Of a DNA stretch of 64,000 nucleotides, positions 45,851-56,852 are shown piece by piece. Source of the stretch: Bombyx mori. Lineage: Eukaryota; Arthropoda; Insecta; Lepidoptera; Bombycidae. The stretch is from contig NC_085121.1 in the NCBI RefSeq assembly GCF_030269925.1, forward strand, positions 5,287,501 to 5,351,500, read 5' to 3'. The number at the start of each line of letters is the position of its first letter. The stretch's first letter is position 1. The notes under the pieces are model-generated. The model made no database searches. It worked only from the letters and a program-made list of their open reading frames with translations, and was not told where the DNA came from. The position numbers were made by a program, and so were the translations under genes.

Positions 45851-47821
45851 GGATTAACTATGGCACACTCATCATGGATTGTGCAGATAAAGGAATTGTT
45901 TCACTACAGTCGGCATCAACATCTGTTCAAATACTGCAATTCGTGTTATTTTACAATACCGCTTGCTATTTTATCAAACATTCTCGAAACTTAAAGAATT
46001 CTGTTTGTTAGTTTTCCTATGTATTATTTATTACTAAACTATATGTTACTTTTATAACAACAATGAAATATTCAGAATTAAACTAACTAACTAAGATATA
46101 TCAGCAGAACAGCACAGAAGATCCCAAGGTTCGTAGTGTGGACAATTGTTTGCCCAGCCCCAAAAACCCAAGATAAGATAACAAATATCTAATTTAATTT
46201 TGTTCGATAAAACACAAAATGAAACTTAAAAGCCCCAAACAAGCAATCGAAATACCATGTTTATATCAGACTGAAGTTGTTGTAATGATTACGTTCACTC
46301 AACTTAATTGCAATGTGGTTCGTATAATCGAAATTCTATCAAGTGTACCGGATGTACTAGACTGGTTGTATATATATCTGACTGTAACAGAACTAGCATG
46401 TTACGGTATTGCGTTAAGTGAGCTCTCCGTTACATTCAAATCATTTCAACTCGACGTAATGAGAAGATTTTCTTTTATAGCGCTTACTACGACGATGTTT
46501 TTGATATACACGAACTAAGCTGTTTGGGATAATTGAATTTAAATATAATATCTACAAATGTGTTTTTCCCGAATCAACTAACAAACACTTAGGTCAGAGT
46601 TTCTTAAATCATAACTAGTCAATCTATTAGTCCAAAAAGCGGAAAAACGAGTATAATTCTTTGCAATCATCCTACTTAACATTCCCCTTAAAGTCCTACC
46701 TTAAACTCCGGAATGGATAGATAATATCTACGCTATCATAAAAGTTATAAAATTAAAATTTCTAAAGAACCGTGAAAGTAGTGAGAAAACAAGTATGTTA
46801 CTATTAGGGTGGACGTGAATAAATGCTTAAAAGGTCGATGGCTGTAAGTCGTGCTTAGGAAACGCAATTATTTTGTAAGTACTTCGAGATTGTTACAGCG
46901 ACCGTGATAATGGCGATGCGGTATCGTGACCACTTCTTTATTGTAATAGGATTGTTGAAAAAAATTATACGTTTTTAAGTGGAAAAGAAAAACGAAATTG
47001 TACATTAAAATTTACTGTCGTTATGAGATCAGGTTTAAATACTTTTACTGACGAAATTAATGAATATATTCCTTATATTTTTTAATAGCTAAGAAAGGCA
47101 GATGACCTATGTCCGTCTGATGTTGAACTGAGCACTGGGGCCCAACGTCATACAGTGCACACCGCTGCTAGCTTATATTCGTCCTTCTATGGTTATTGTA
47201 AAATGACGACGATGACTTCAGAAGGTAATCCAAAAAATCAATTGAATTTAAAATTCAAATACTGTTTTATTGAATCGAATTATTTGAAAACCAACCGTTT
47301 ATCTTAGAACATACTATCGCAAGTAATAAGAGTACATGGATCGGTAATATTATCTACGTACTTATTATATTAAAACATACTTGCTTATAAACCGATATAC
47401 CTAATAGACTGACAATCTTCATTGTTTACGGGATATAATCGTAGAAAGAAACTTTCTCCACAAAAAAATAAATCGTTTAGTAATATCGAACAATAAATAA
47501 ATATGAGTAAAAGTGAATACGACCTGATTTTTCACTACTATCGAACAGGTGAGCGTGCCGGTAAAACGATAGTTATTACGTACAGATCTAAGAATAAAGT
47601 TTTAGTTATTGAGGCATAAAAACGCTAGTGAGGACCGGTACATAACGTAAAAAATTGATGCATAAAAATTAAGACTCTCGATCGGTTTACGAGATTATGT
47701 TCATATTATATTTAACGGTGTATATCTATTTATTGTATGTACGTATTTTCTTTAATAATGTATTATTAATGGTACACCGTAACATACCTGCTATATATTT
47801 ATATTTTCCAGAATTTCTGTT
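45851..47821. other. non-coding DNA upstream of the minus-strand gene
   Basis: A 99-codon plus-strand frame at 46219-46518 starts with ATG but has no recognisable domain. Near 47090-47165 (CTAAGAAAGGCAGATGACC) lies a degraded Bm1-like piece. Nothing else seen. Confidence 0.35.
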
Positions 47822-47824
47822 AAT

Positions 47825-47955
47825 TAAACGGTCGTCTGGAAGAAATCGCTTTTAGCGATAAGACCGCCTATTGTACAAATATATCTGCTTGTTGACTGTT
47901 TTCTAATGTTAATTGTGTTTCGGTGTGCAATAAAGTATGTTCTCTTACTCTATGT
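47825..47955 (+). repeat. LINE 3'-UTR-like fragment
   Basis: GAAATCGCTTTTAGCGATAA, then GACCGCCTATTGTACA and GTGTGCAATAAAGTATG, resembles a conserved 3' end seen in many lepidopteran non-LTR elements. The GCTTTTAGC hairpin is intact. No coding part precedes it. Confidence 0.55.
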
Positions 47956-47999
47956 TGTTGATTTCATTTTTCTCAATGTTGATTAAGGATTAGCGTATA

Positions 48000-48776
48000 C
48001 AGTAGAATATACAACGACTTCGCTTATAACGACTAACCGCTTTTAACGACGATAATGATTACTCAAGTTAGGTTTCATAGATAAGTACTGAGAAAATATA
48101 ACCGTTTAGTGCGACTCCGTTTTAAGCGACCAACTGCTTATAGCGACCCTTAATTATGAATATTATGATGATACGTCCGGTTAAAACGACGCACAATGTT
48201 TTATTTACATAACCTACCAATACCTCGGCGCCCCAACTTCACCCCGCCCCCTTTATTGGCGCGTGAATCAAAGTTAGTGCTTGTCACTTGTTATGACAAG
48301 TTCTTAAAGCTCGACAAAATGAGTTTTATGAAGCGAAAGTGTTTTACAATTGAAGAATAATGTGCAATATGACACCGATTAGAAGCCGGTGATCAAATGC
48401 AACCCTCGCAAAGGAGTTTGGTGTATCTCATTCTATAATATCAACAATAAAGAAAAATAAAGATAAGATCACGCCGCTGCTTAGTGCCAATGTTTTAAAA
48501 TACAAACGTGTAAAGACTTCTACTCATGATTCGGTGGATAAGGCATTGTTACAGTGGTTCAAGCTTCAGCGCGACTGGGGAATACCCGTGAATTTACCCT
48601 CTGCTACAAGAGAAAGCAATTTTTCGCTATACAGTTAGATATGCAAAATTTTACATGCTCCATGAGTTGGATAAATATATGTACTTAAGAAATAATTCTG
48701 CCGTTTTGTACGTCATCCGGTTAGTACGACATAGTTTCGCCGGTCCCTTGAAAGTCGTTATATCCGGATTCTACTG
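48000..48776 (+). mobile_element. Tigger/pogo-like DNA transposon remnant
   Basis: The ends CAGTAGAATATACAACGACT and its inverse (AAGTCGTTATATCCGGATTC then TACTG) lie between TA dinucleotides (47998-47999, 48777-48778). This is typical of pogo/Tigger elements. The interior has the DNA-binding part of the transposase (48319-48638) but not the DDE catalytic part. Near both ends, CGACT/CGCTTATAACGAC-like motifs repeat. Confidence 0.85.
48319..48638 (+). pseudogene. pogo-like transposase N-terminus, broken
   Basis: It starts MSFMKRKCFTIEE followed by a stop. A frameshift later, TLAKEFGVSHSIISTIKKNK and LLQWFKLQRDWGIPVNLPSA continue to a TAG. This matches the CENP-B-like helix-turn-helix pair of pogo/Tigger transposases. 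At least two stops and one frameshift break it, and the DDE domain is deleted. Confidence 0.8.
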
Positions 48777-48778
48777 TA

Positions 48779-50939
48779 TATTGAAATAGTTACTTTGACA
48801 GACAAGAAATTAGAAAAAGAGAAAGAGAGAGCAACATTTCCGATTATTTTTACGTAACACTTTGAATGTTCACAAATTCTACAAATTCGTGAATTAATGG
48901 AACGCGGCGAAGACGCGTGCCGCATTAGACCATCGATGTGATCTACGACAAAAACACGGGTGAACCACGGTCAACGAACGAATATAACTATTTACTGGCA
49001 CCCGTCTATCTACTAACAAAAATAGTTTAAGTGCGAATAGTCTTAATATAAATCTAGAACTAAATCTTAATGCAATTGATTGAAATAATAGTGATGTCAC
49101 TTATCGACTTCACATCAAATATGGTTTGTAAATATTTATTAAGTAAACGTACGTTTGTAATTTACTTTATTTACCTACTTACTAAACAAATTAACCAGAA
49201 ATTAAAGTGAATTCTCATTAGATTATTTTTACTAATAGTAAAATGGCCATGCTTAATTGTTATAATATTAAATTATTATTAACTCATTTTAGTTTACAAT
49301 GACTAAAATATGACTTTATTGTGTAAAAGGTGTTATTTAAGGTGCCTTCTATACATTCTTTTACCAAACCCAACTAATTATGGATGCGTTGCATGATTTA
49401 ATATGCCAATTCGCATTCCAAACGTTACAGCGTTGTCAAACAAGTTTATTTCTATAATAATTATCTAAGATTTTAAATCACGGAAACTTTGTTACAGCCA
49501 ATAAAATAGTCTTCAAAATAAACAAAAACATTCCATTACCTACCAACAGGGTCTAAGCGAATGAAAAATTATGATCCGAAATACGATTATAATCTTTTTT
49601 ATTAATAATACTATATTTAATCATGCCTACAACTCATTACCATTTTATTTAATTTATTCAATTTTGGTGTACTTTTTTTAAAATAAATCCTACAAATACT
49701 TACTTTATTTTAAATGAGATATTTTAAAGGGAAAATGCTATGGTCAGCGTTATTACATTATCTGTTATTCACCGCTGAACGTAAACCTTTTCTATGTATT
49801 ATTATTTCCAGGCTGGTTTCAAAAATGTGATTATTATTATACTTAGGAAAATAATAACATGTTATAATTCGTATTTCGTGTTAAGTTTCAACTACTAATT
49901 CATTTATGTTTTTAAATCAGGGTAATAGTTTATTACTTGCAAAGGCATATAGAATTCACCTTCACACTAGACGGAACCTCACAAACAATATTGCATTGTA
50001 TGGAACCAAATAGCCAAAGGATACCTGATATGAAATTTAATATGGAAAGTTGACTGTTACCTATATCGAGCAAGTCTCCAGAGAGGATTGTTCGTGGTGA
50101 ATTTATTACTGGACGATAAGAACAGACTAGAAATGGCAGGTTTATGTTTTCAATGTATTGGCAAACGAAGTCGTGGCCATCGAGATATTATGTACTTCGT
50201 GGCCCACCTAGTGTTCAGTAGTTACGGGCTATAGAATTGCATATAACTGTGCAGGTTGGATTGATTAAACAATGTTGATTTTGATGTTCGTGATTTTTTC
50301 TGTGAATTATTTACGTGAATGAAGAAGGTGTGTATCCTAGGGAATTAGGTACGAGTATACTAAGTGCTTTGGTCTAGTCCAATATGTTACAGAAGCCTCA
50401 TGTTGGCATCCAACGTGCATCCTTGGAACGGAGATCGATATTGTGCCTCAGCCACTAATCTTCTGACTAATGCCGTGAAGTACTACTGCGAGACATTTTA
50501 CTGACTGATGAAGAAACACTTTTAGTCTTCGCTAAATTTATTAACATTTATCAATGAACTTACACAGTATTTTTCGTGTATCTCAGTATTTGTATTATCT
50601 ACATTAACCACCGACCCAATTGATTGTAGTAAGTAGTTTCCGGAATATTTAAAATGCGATTTTGTAAAAAAATATTCATAATTATTTACGAAAAGTTTAA
50701 ACATTGACTATACAAAACGTAATGAAGATATGCATAGATCATGCTCCTTAAATCTACATATTTTAGTTTTGCCTAAATATTTAAAACGGTCAATAATTGC
50801 CTTGAAATTGACGTCATAAAGCCAATGAACGTAATTATTCAAATTCGAAACAAATCATTCATAAATGAACTCGAATCCTCCTCCTATCCCGTTTATCGCC
50901 ATGAATTTATAACGTTATAGTTTGCCGACCGTAGTAAAC
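48779..50939. other. non-coding DNA
   Basis: No gene recognised. A very degraded Bm1-like patch lies near 50195-50255 (GTGGCCCACCTAGTGTTCAG). Confidence 0.35.
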
Positions 50940-50989
50940 AATCCTGCATCACTGAACTTGACACTAACAAGGCACAACGTTAGTCACTT

Positions 50990-51172
50990 TCCGATTGAGA
51001 CCGTCAGGCGTAAAGTGACGGTTACATTCGAATGTTTCGATTAAATTCGTTTCGATCGCGCTACGTAGAGGTGCGCGTGCCGGATCGCGCTCGGAGCGAC
51101 TGGGACTGGATCGAGTTGCCGCAGCGCGCTCGGTGACCGTGCTCCTCGGGACCCGCTCATCTCTCCGCAGAT
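50990..51172. promoter_or_regulatory. GC/CpG-rich patch, possible promoter or leader exon
   Basis: This stretch is far richer in GC and CpG (TGCGCGTGCCGGATCGCGCT, GCGCGCTCGGTGACCG) than the AT-rich surroundings. It lies 5.3 kb upstream of the first coding exon of the minus-strand gene. No open frame or known repeat explains it. A role as promoter or non-coding first exon is inference only. Confidence 0.3.
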
Positions 51173-51628
51173 GTGTGCTTAGTGCGAGTTTTTTAACGTT
51201 CTCGATAGCGTAAAAGTTAACCCAGTTTTGTATGTAATTTTTTTTTATTCCTGAGATGTGTGGACGATCTCACGGCCCACCTGGTGTAAAGTGGTTACTG
51301 GAGCCCATAGACATCTACAACGTAAATGCGCCACCCACCTTGAGATATAAGTACTAAGGTCTCAGTATAGTTACAATGGCTGCCCCGCCCTTCAAACCGA
51401 AACGCATTACTGCTTCACGGCAGAAATAGGTAGGGTGGTGGTACCTACCCGTGCGGACTCACAAGAGGTCCCACCAGGAATTACGCAAATTATAATTTTG
51501 CGGATTTGATTTTTATTTAGTTGGAACAGCGCCCCTAGCGGCAAACTTAGGTAAACGATTCTATACAAATATGAGCTAACTTTTACGCTATCGAGAACGT
51601 TAAAAACCTCGCACTAAGCTAAGCACAC
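51173..51628. repeat. long inverted repeat enclosing a Bm1
   Basis: The arms 51173-51220 and 51575-51628 match over about 48 bp (core AACGTTCTCGATAGCGTAAA and its inverse). Between them lie Bm1 (51237-51519) and a short GTTGGAACAGCGCCCCTAGC stretch. It looks like a palindromic MITE split by Bm1. Confidence 0.75.
51237..51519 (-). mobile_element. Bm1 SINE, 5'-truncated
   Basis: Left T-run and ATTCCTGAGATGTGTGGACG, through GGTCCCACCAGGAATTACGC to AATTTTGCGGATTTGATTTT. It is longer than most copies in the window but has no tRNA head. Confidence 0.9.
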
Positions 51629-51639
51629 TGGTCTCTACG

Positions 51640-52787
51640 CTCGCTCATCAAACAACACACGGACCGTTATCGCTCGCAGGGGACACCGATGTCACAAACA
51701 AATCCCGCTCCATATTCATGAGCCCCGTGCATCACACGCGCAACAAAGAAATTTACTATAGAAACTTTAACTACGATAGTGCGCTTGTCGTCACGTCCTT
51801 TAGGGGAACCAGTTTCCGAGCCTACACAAACAAAGGTGACAACTAAACAGGGGCAGGGAGTTGTCACTTTTATTTATTTTTTCAGTGAAAAGGGTGGTCG
51901 AGATAAAACTTAAAATCGGAAGGGTGGGTTGCGCGTAAAATGCTCGAATGTAACGAAATACAGATTAAGTTATTAATAACCCATTCGAATATTTACGACT
52001 AGTTATTGTTGATTTTTAATTTGCAGATCTATACCACATGAGTTGTCTATTATCAAAGGTGGCAATCTGTGCATTTGGACAAAAAAATGTTATTGATATG
52101 TCAATACAGACTGATTTGAATATAATCGTCTCCTTCAAAGAATACGGTTCAAAACCTGCATTAAATAAAGGTTAATACTTAACCTGTTATTTATCTAAGA
52201 TTTCGTTCAGAAGAGTTTTGTGACTGCCAATGGAATACAAAGTCAATAATTCGTTTTTCTGATTTACCAATAATTGTCCAAAAGTCACATTGCCGGCTTT
52301 GATAATAGTCGACTCACATATAAGACATACATACATAGGGTAAACAATATATTGTTAGCTACACGTTAACTAGACGATCAGGTAAAATTACTGGCACTAA
52401 AACAGTCACTCGAATTATAAACTGGTAGTTGAACACTAAATGAATATCCTGCTGGTTTTAATTACAAGCGTACACTACATTTGTTATTGTACTATTATTA
52501 ATTGATTCGAAATAGATCCTCTTGTTTTCCTCTGCTTTGGTAATTGACACAGTAACATAAACGTTACAAAAGTGAATTAACAAGGATTGAATTTTCATAC
52601 AAAAATGGTTATGGACTCAATAAACTTAATCACCACGTCGACACAATTACGTCAACTATTTAGTTAGGCCAAGCATTTTTTTTAAGATTTGAGATCAAAG
52701 TTTTAATTACTAAGGAGAGCTGTTTAAAATAACAATAATAATACATATATTTATTTATTAAACTAAACAGGGCTCATTATAGTATAA
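51640..52787. other. non-coding DNA
   Basis: Nothing recognised; a 66-codon minus-strand frame at 51667-51867 has no known domain. Confidence 0.35.
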
Positions 52788-53173
52788 TCTATACTATTAT
52801 TATAAAGAGGAAAGATTTGTTTGTTTGTTTGTATTGAATAGGCTCCGAAACTAACTGATTTGAATAATTCTTTCACTGTTTGGAAGTTACACTATTCCCG
52901 AGTGACATAGGCTATAATATTTTTTGAAAAAAATTAGGGATCCTTATTAAAACTCCAATAATGTAACCCAAGGTGTAAAAAAATTACCTAAAATAATGAT
53001 AGAATAAAATAATGTACTAAGACTTTGTAGAACACATTATTAATTACAAAAAGTGTCACGACAGCATATGTCTAACTATTGTAATTATGCCGCAATAAGT
53101 GTTATTTTATTTTAAAAAATAAAACGTCGAAATTTTTGTTAAAGACCCGAGCGGAGCCGGAGCGGGCCACTAA
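52788..53173 (+). mobile_element. non-autonomous Helitron, copy 3
   Basis: It starts TCTATACTATTATTATAAAG after A and ends GCGGAGCCGGAGCGGGCCAC with CTAA before T. Same family as 1650-2080 and 7567-7997. A stretch near 52995 (present in the other copies as CAGGGCACGC) is deleted. Confidence 0.78.
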
Positions 53174-54132
53174 TAGTTTACTATTTACCTAAATTCTCAT
53201 AGTAACGACGCCATTCAATTCCAATACACAGATCCAACAGTAACTTTTACCGTAGCCACGTTAGACGACATATTATGATAATCATAATCATAAAGAGACA
53301 ACGCGAGTTCCATTTTATTCTCAAGCCCTTATTGAAATTGTGCAAGGAAACTGTATTGTGTTGCTTAATAGAGCGTAATTGAAAAGCCAAAGGTTGCTTA
53401 TCTTGGGCCATTATGGCCCGTAATGATTACTGACACATTATATAGCGCGGAGTCCGTACGCCTCGTTCTCATTGCACTACATTTACTAATTGCGCAATAC
53501 TCGTTCAGATAATCGGCAACACCACGAGGACGTTGCGAAGCAAGTTTACGAAAAGTCACTTAATTAAATGTTAACGATGTGATCAAAATTTAACCAGTGT
53601 TTAAAACGGGTCATCCTAACGTAAGTTATCTATCGTCTTGGGTATTTTATCTCTTTAAATATTGATTATAAGTTAGCAAAGCAATGGATTGAAGCAAGTT
53701 AGCGTTGAAAAGTAAATTGACATTATCACATCAGGTGATCTTATTGATAACAGATAGTAATCTGACTTTATCTGACTATAGGGCTTATTCAGAATATAGT
53801 TAAAAAATGACAATAACACTATTGAATAACAATCCAAAATTGAAATCAAAATGTTTTTATTTATTCTGGTCGAACGGCTATCCAAAGTAATAAAGTTATC
53901 GTGGGCGCGTGTGCAAGCTTCTAAGTTCATCAGAAGTCATAAAATTCGTGAAAATAACGTTGAAAGACTATATCGACACTTGCAAAGAATAAATTGTAAC
54001 TCATGTTTAGCTAAAACTTAGTTACCATGTTATTCTTTGCACCTGTCGATATTACATTAATAGATACAGCTAAAAACCTGTTACCATAGCGGTACTTAGC
54101 CTAGTCAATCTAATATTAATAGTGCTATTCTG
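53174..54132. other. non-coding DNA
   Basis: Nothing recognised. Confidence 0.35.
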
Positions 54133-54500
54133 TTTACCTTTCTTTTCCTTCAGGCAGAAGGCTGAAACTTATGCGAGGACTCCGTATCTGCCACTAGGGG
54201 GCGCGTGGGGTATGTAGGACTTGATGGTCTGTAGAATGTTGGGAGTGGACCCGTGGCGCAAAGATGTTTTGGCCCCTATCCCCAAGCGACTCCCCTTGCA
54301 ATCTCTCACCGGATAGCCGATCTGCACCCGAGGTTAAAACTCGGGCAGAGTAGGAGGCTCCCGCGGTTACTACAGTACCCTTACACTAACACTACACTAC
54401 CCCTAGCTACCCCTAAGACGCCGCGAGTTTAGTTGTTGACCGATGGGTTGTCGAGGCGATAGTCGACGATTGTACGTCTAGGAGCTCATGTTGATTGACC
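54133..54500 (+). repeat. GC-rich unclassified retroposon-like repeat
   Basis: GGCAGAAGGCTGAAACTTAT, GCCCCTATCCCCAAGCGACT and CTCTCACCGGATAGCCGATC form a compact GC-rich block unlike its surroundings. I recall similar blocks dispersed in silkworm DNA but cannot name the family. No open frame of note. Confidence 0.45.
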
Positions 54501-54507
54501 TGACGTT

Positions 54508-54799
54508 GATTGTTTACTGGAGCCTATAGACATTACCAAGTGAACGTAGTAGTGGTGGTAGGACCTCTTGTGAGTCCGCACGAGTAGGTACCACCACCCT
54601 GCCTATTACTGCCGTGAAGCAGTAATGCGTTTCGGTTTGAAGAGTGGGGCAGCCGTTGTAACTATACTGAGACCTTAGAACTCATATCTCAAGGTGGGTG
54701 GCTGCAATTACGTTGTAAATGTCTATGAGCTCCGGTAACCACTTAACATCAGGTGGGCCGTGAGATCGTCCACACATCTCAGCAATAAAACATAAAAAA
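54508..54799 (+). mobile_element. Bm1 SINE with inverted Bm1 scrap at its 5' side
   Basis: The plus-strand Bm1 begins near 54548 (GTGGTGGTAGGACCTCTTGT) and runs to the A-tail. Just before it, TTTACTGGAGCCTATAGACA (54512 on) is Bm1 sequence in the opposite orientation. Confidence 0.85.
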
Positions 54800-54819
54800 A
54801 CACTTGACTTGACTGACAC

Positions 54820-54957
54820 TTGAATATACTGAGACCTTAGAACTATATCTCAAGGCGTGTGGCGCATTTACGTTGTAGATGTCTATGGGCTCCAGTAACC
54901 ACTTAACATCAGGTGGGCTGTGAGCTCGTCCACACAACTAAGCAAAAAAAAAATTAA
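54820..54957 (+). mobile_element. Bm1 SINE, 3' fragment
   Basis: ATACTGAGACCTTAGAACTA through CAACTAAGCAAAAAAAA; directly downstream of another Bm1. Confidence 0.9.
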
Positions 54958-55134
54958 AAAAAAACTTGAGATTGAGATCGAACTCTTAATATTATTGCAT
55001 AGCGACTCTCCCACCCTACAAACATATGATTACTTCACGACGGAAACAGACAAAAAGGTACCTTTCTACACTCACTTTCAATACCATCAGTGAAGAACTC
55101 AAAACCCTAAATAAAAATATCTTTCACATACATA

Positions 55135-55411
55135 TCGACGCTTGAAAGCCAACGTGACTAAGCGACAATGCGTGAACTTTACAGTAGACTAATTTAAAGT
55201 TGAAATACACGAAAACAAAATTTATTTTAACGAATCTAGCTGTAGTAGAATCTAGCTAGTAGCTGTAGGATTGAAATGATTTTAATAGACCTAGAAATAA
55301 ATTTTTTTGGTGCATCGAATATGCCTATCATTTAGGCCTATCAGTTATTGCCTATCATTTATGTACAAAGCAGTTATTGTCGCTAAGTCACGTTTGCCTT
55401 TCAAGCGTCGA
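55135..55411. mobile_element. TA-flanked MITE, copy 2
   Basis: Inverted relative to the copy at 26436-26698, with the same TCGACGCTTGAAAG termini and TA flanks. It carries a small internal duplication (ATGCCTATCATTTAGGCCTA next to TTGCCTATCATTTATG) and a repeated CTAGCTGTAG. Confidence 0.8.
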
Positions 55412-56415
55412 TATTTACCTTGATCGGAAATTGAACTCGGACACGGCGGTTTAGTAGTAAAATTCACTAACGAACAAGGCGATCGGAGAGACAACAGAAA
55501 ACCTATTGAGCTATGAATTTAAGAGAACACTGTACAAAGTAATTAGTAATGTAAAGATATCCTAAAAATGCTATAATGTAAATAACAAAATCGTCTTTTT
55601 TTTTTTTGGAATAAAGATAACAACACTGAAAAAATTAATTCCCCCGATTAAACTAAGAAATATAGCTACAAGTAGTATAATAAAGTAGCGGGAGTAATTT
55701 CCCGGATAAGAAAGAAAGGTGAAGTATGAACGTGTAGTATGAAGCGTGAAAGTGCGAGAGGCATAAATGCGAGAACTGGTATGAATGAGAAAATACAGAC
55801 CAATAAGATCCCGTTGAGCCTATGAACGGGGAAAGGCAGAAAAAAAAATAACTATAGACCTAACATGTACAGTTAACAACCATACCTTACTATAATTTCC
55901 AAGGAACACAATAAATACCCAACTGTCAATCTTGAGAATTCGAACGCAATAAATAGATAACTAAAATACAATCACTCACCCAAACAATAAATTACTTCAA
56001 AACACATTAATAGATCAGAAAAGTTTGTTTATCAAAAATAATTTAACGAGGCCACTCGATAATTCACTGTAGTCCGAGTCAAACTAAATTTTCTAACAGT
56101 GAGAGATTGAAATGACTGCCACACTGAATGGTTCGACTAAAATGTAAATGTAAAAACAATAATTTCTAATTGATTGAGATAATTTCATTCGATATCGTGT
56201 TGCAATAAAAAAACTCAAGACGTTACGTGGCATGTTAACGCCGATAGAACACGTACGATGCCATAATCGATTACTCTTTAATGTTTTATTAAATTGTAGT
56301 TTTCTTTGAATATGTACTACAAAATACAATAAAATACTTTTTCTCTTATTTATTCTTATTATCGTTTCAAAGAAAATTGTAAGACAGGTTGAATAAGTAT
56401 ATAGGTCGTACAATT
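55412..56415. other. non-coding DNA
   Basis: Nothing recognised. Confidence 0.35.
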
Positions 56416-56645
56416 TCAATTTTTTTTTATTGCTTAGATGGGTGAACGAGCTCACAGCCCACCTGGTGTTAAGTGGTTATTGGAGCCCGTAGACATCTAC
56501 AACGTAAATGCGCCACCCACTTTGCGATATAAGTTCTAAGGTCTCAGTATAGTTATAACGGCTGCCCCGCCCTTCAAACCGAAACGCATTGCTGCTTCAC
56601 GGCAGAAATAGGCATGCGGATTCACAAGAGGTCCTACCACAAGTA
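56416..56645 (-). mobile_element. Bm1 SINE, 5'-truncated
   Basis: Left T-run and ATTGCTTAGATGGGTGAACG, right end GGTCCTACCACAAGT; the GGGTGGTGGTACC segment is deleted. Confidence 0.9.
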
Positions 56646-56734
56646 AAAACGCAAACGCATTAGAACGCAAAAGTTTGTTTGAATTCAACATTTGGTCGTT
56701 AAATTTGATATTCTCGAAATGTTAAAATCTCGAA

Positions 56735-56852
56735 TTTTAGCGGTAGGCAGCGGCTTGGCTCTGCCCCTGGCATTGCTGAAGTCCATGGGCGACGGTAACC
56801 ACTCACCATCAGGTGGCCCGTCTGCCTACAAAGGCAATAAAAAAAAAATGTT
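56735..56852 (+). mobile_element. LINE 3' fragment with A-tail
   Basis: GGCTTGGCTCTGCCCCTGGC, CATGGGCGACGGTAACCACT and GCCTACAAAGGCAATAAAAA match (in inverse) the 3' end of the fragment at 59396-59725. Only the extreme 3' end is present. Confidence 0.75.

Noticed and set aside
46219..46518. 99-codon plus-strand frame starting with ATG
   Set aside because: No domain, no conservation evidence, ordinary AT-rich codon pattern; probably chance.
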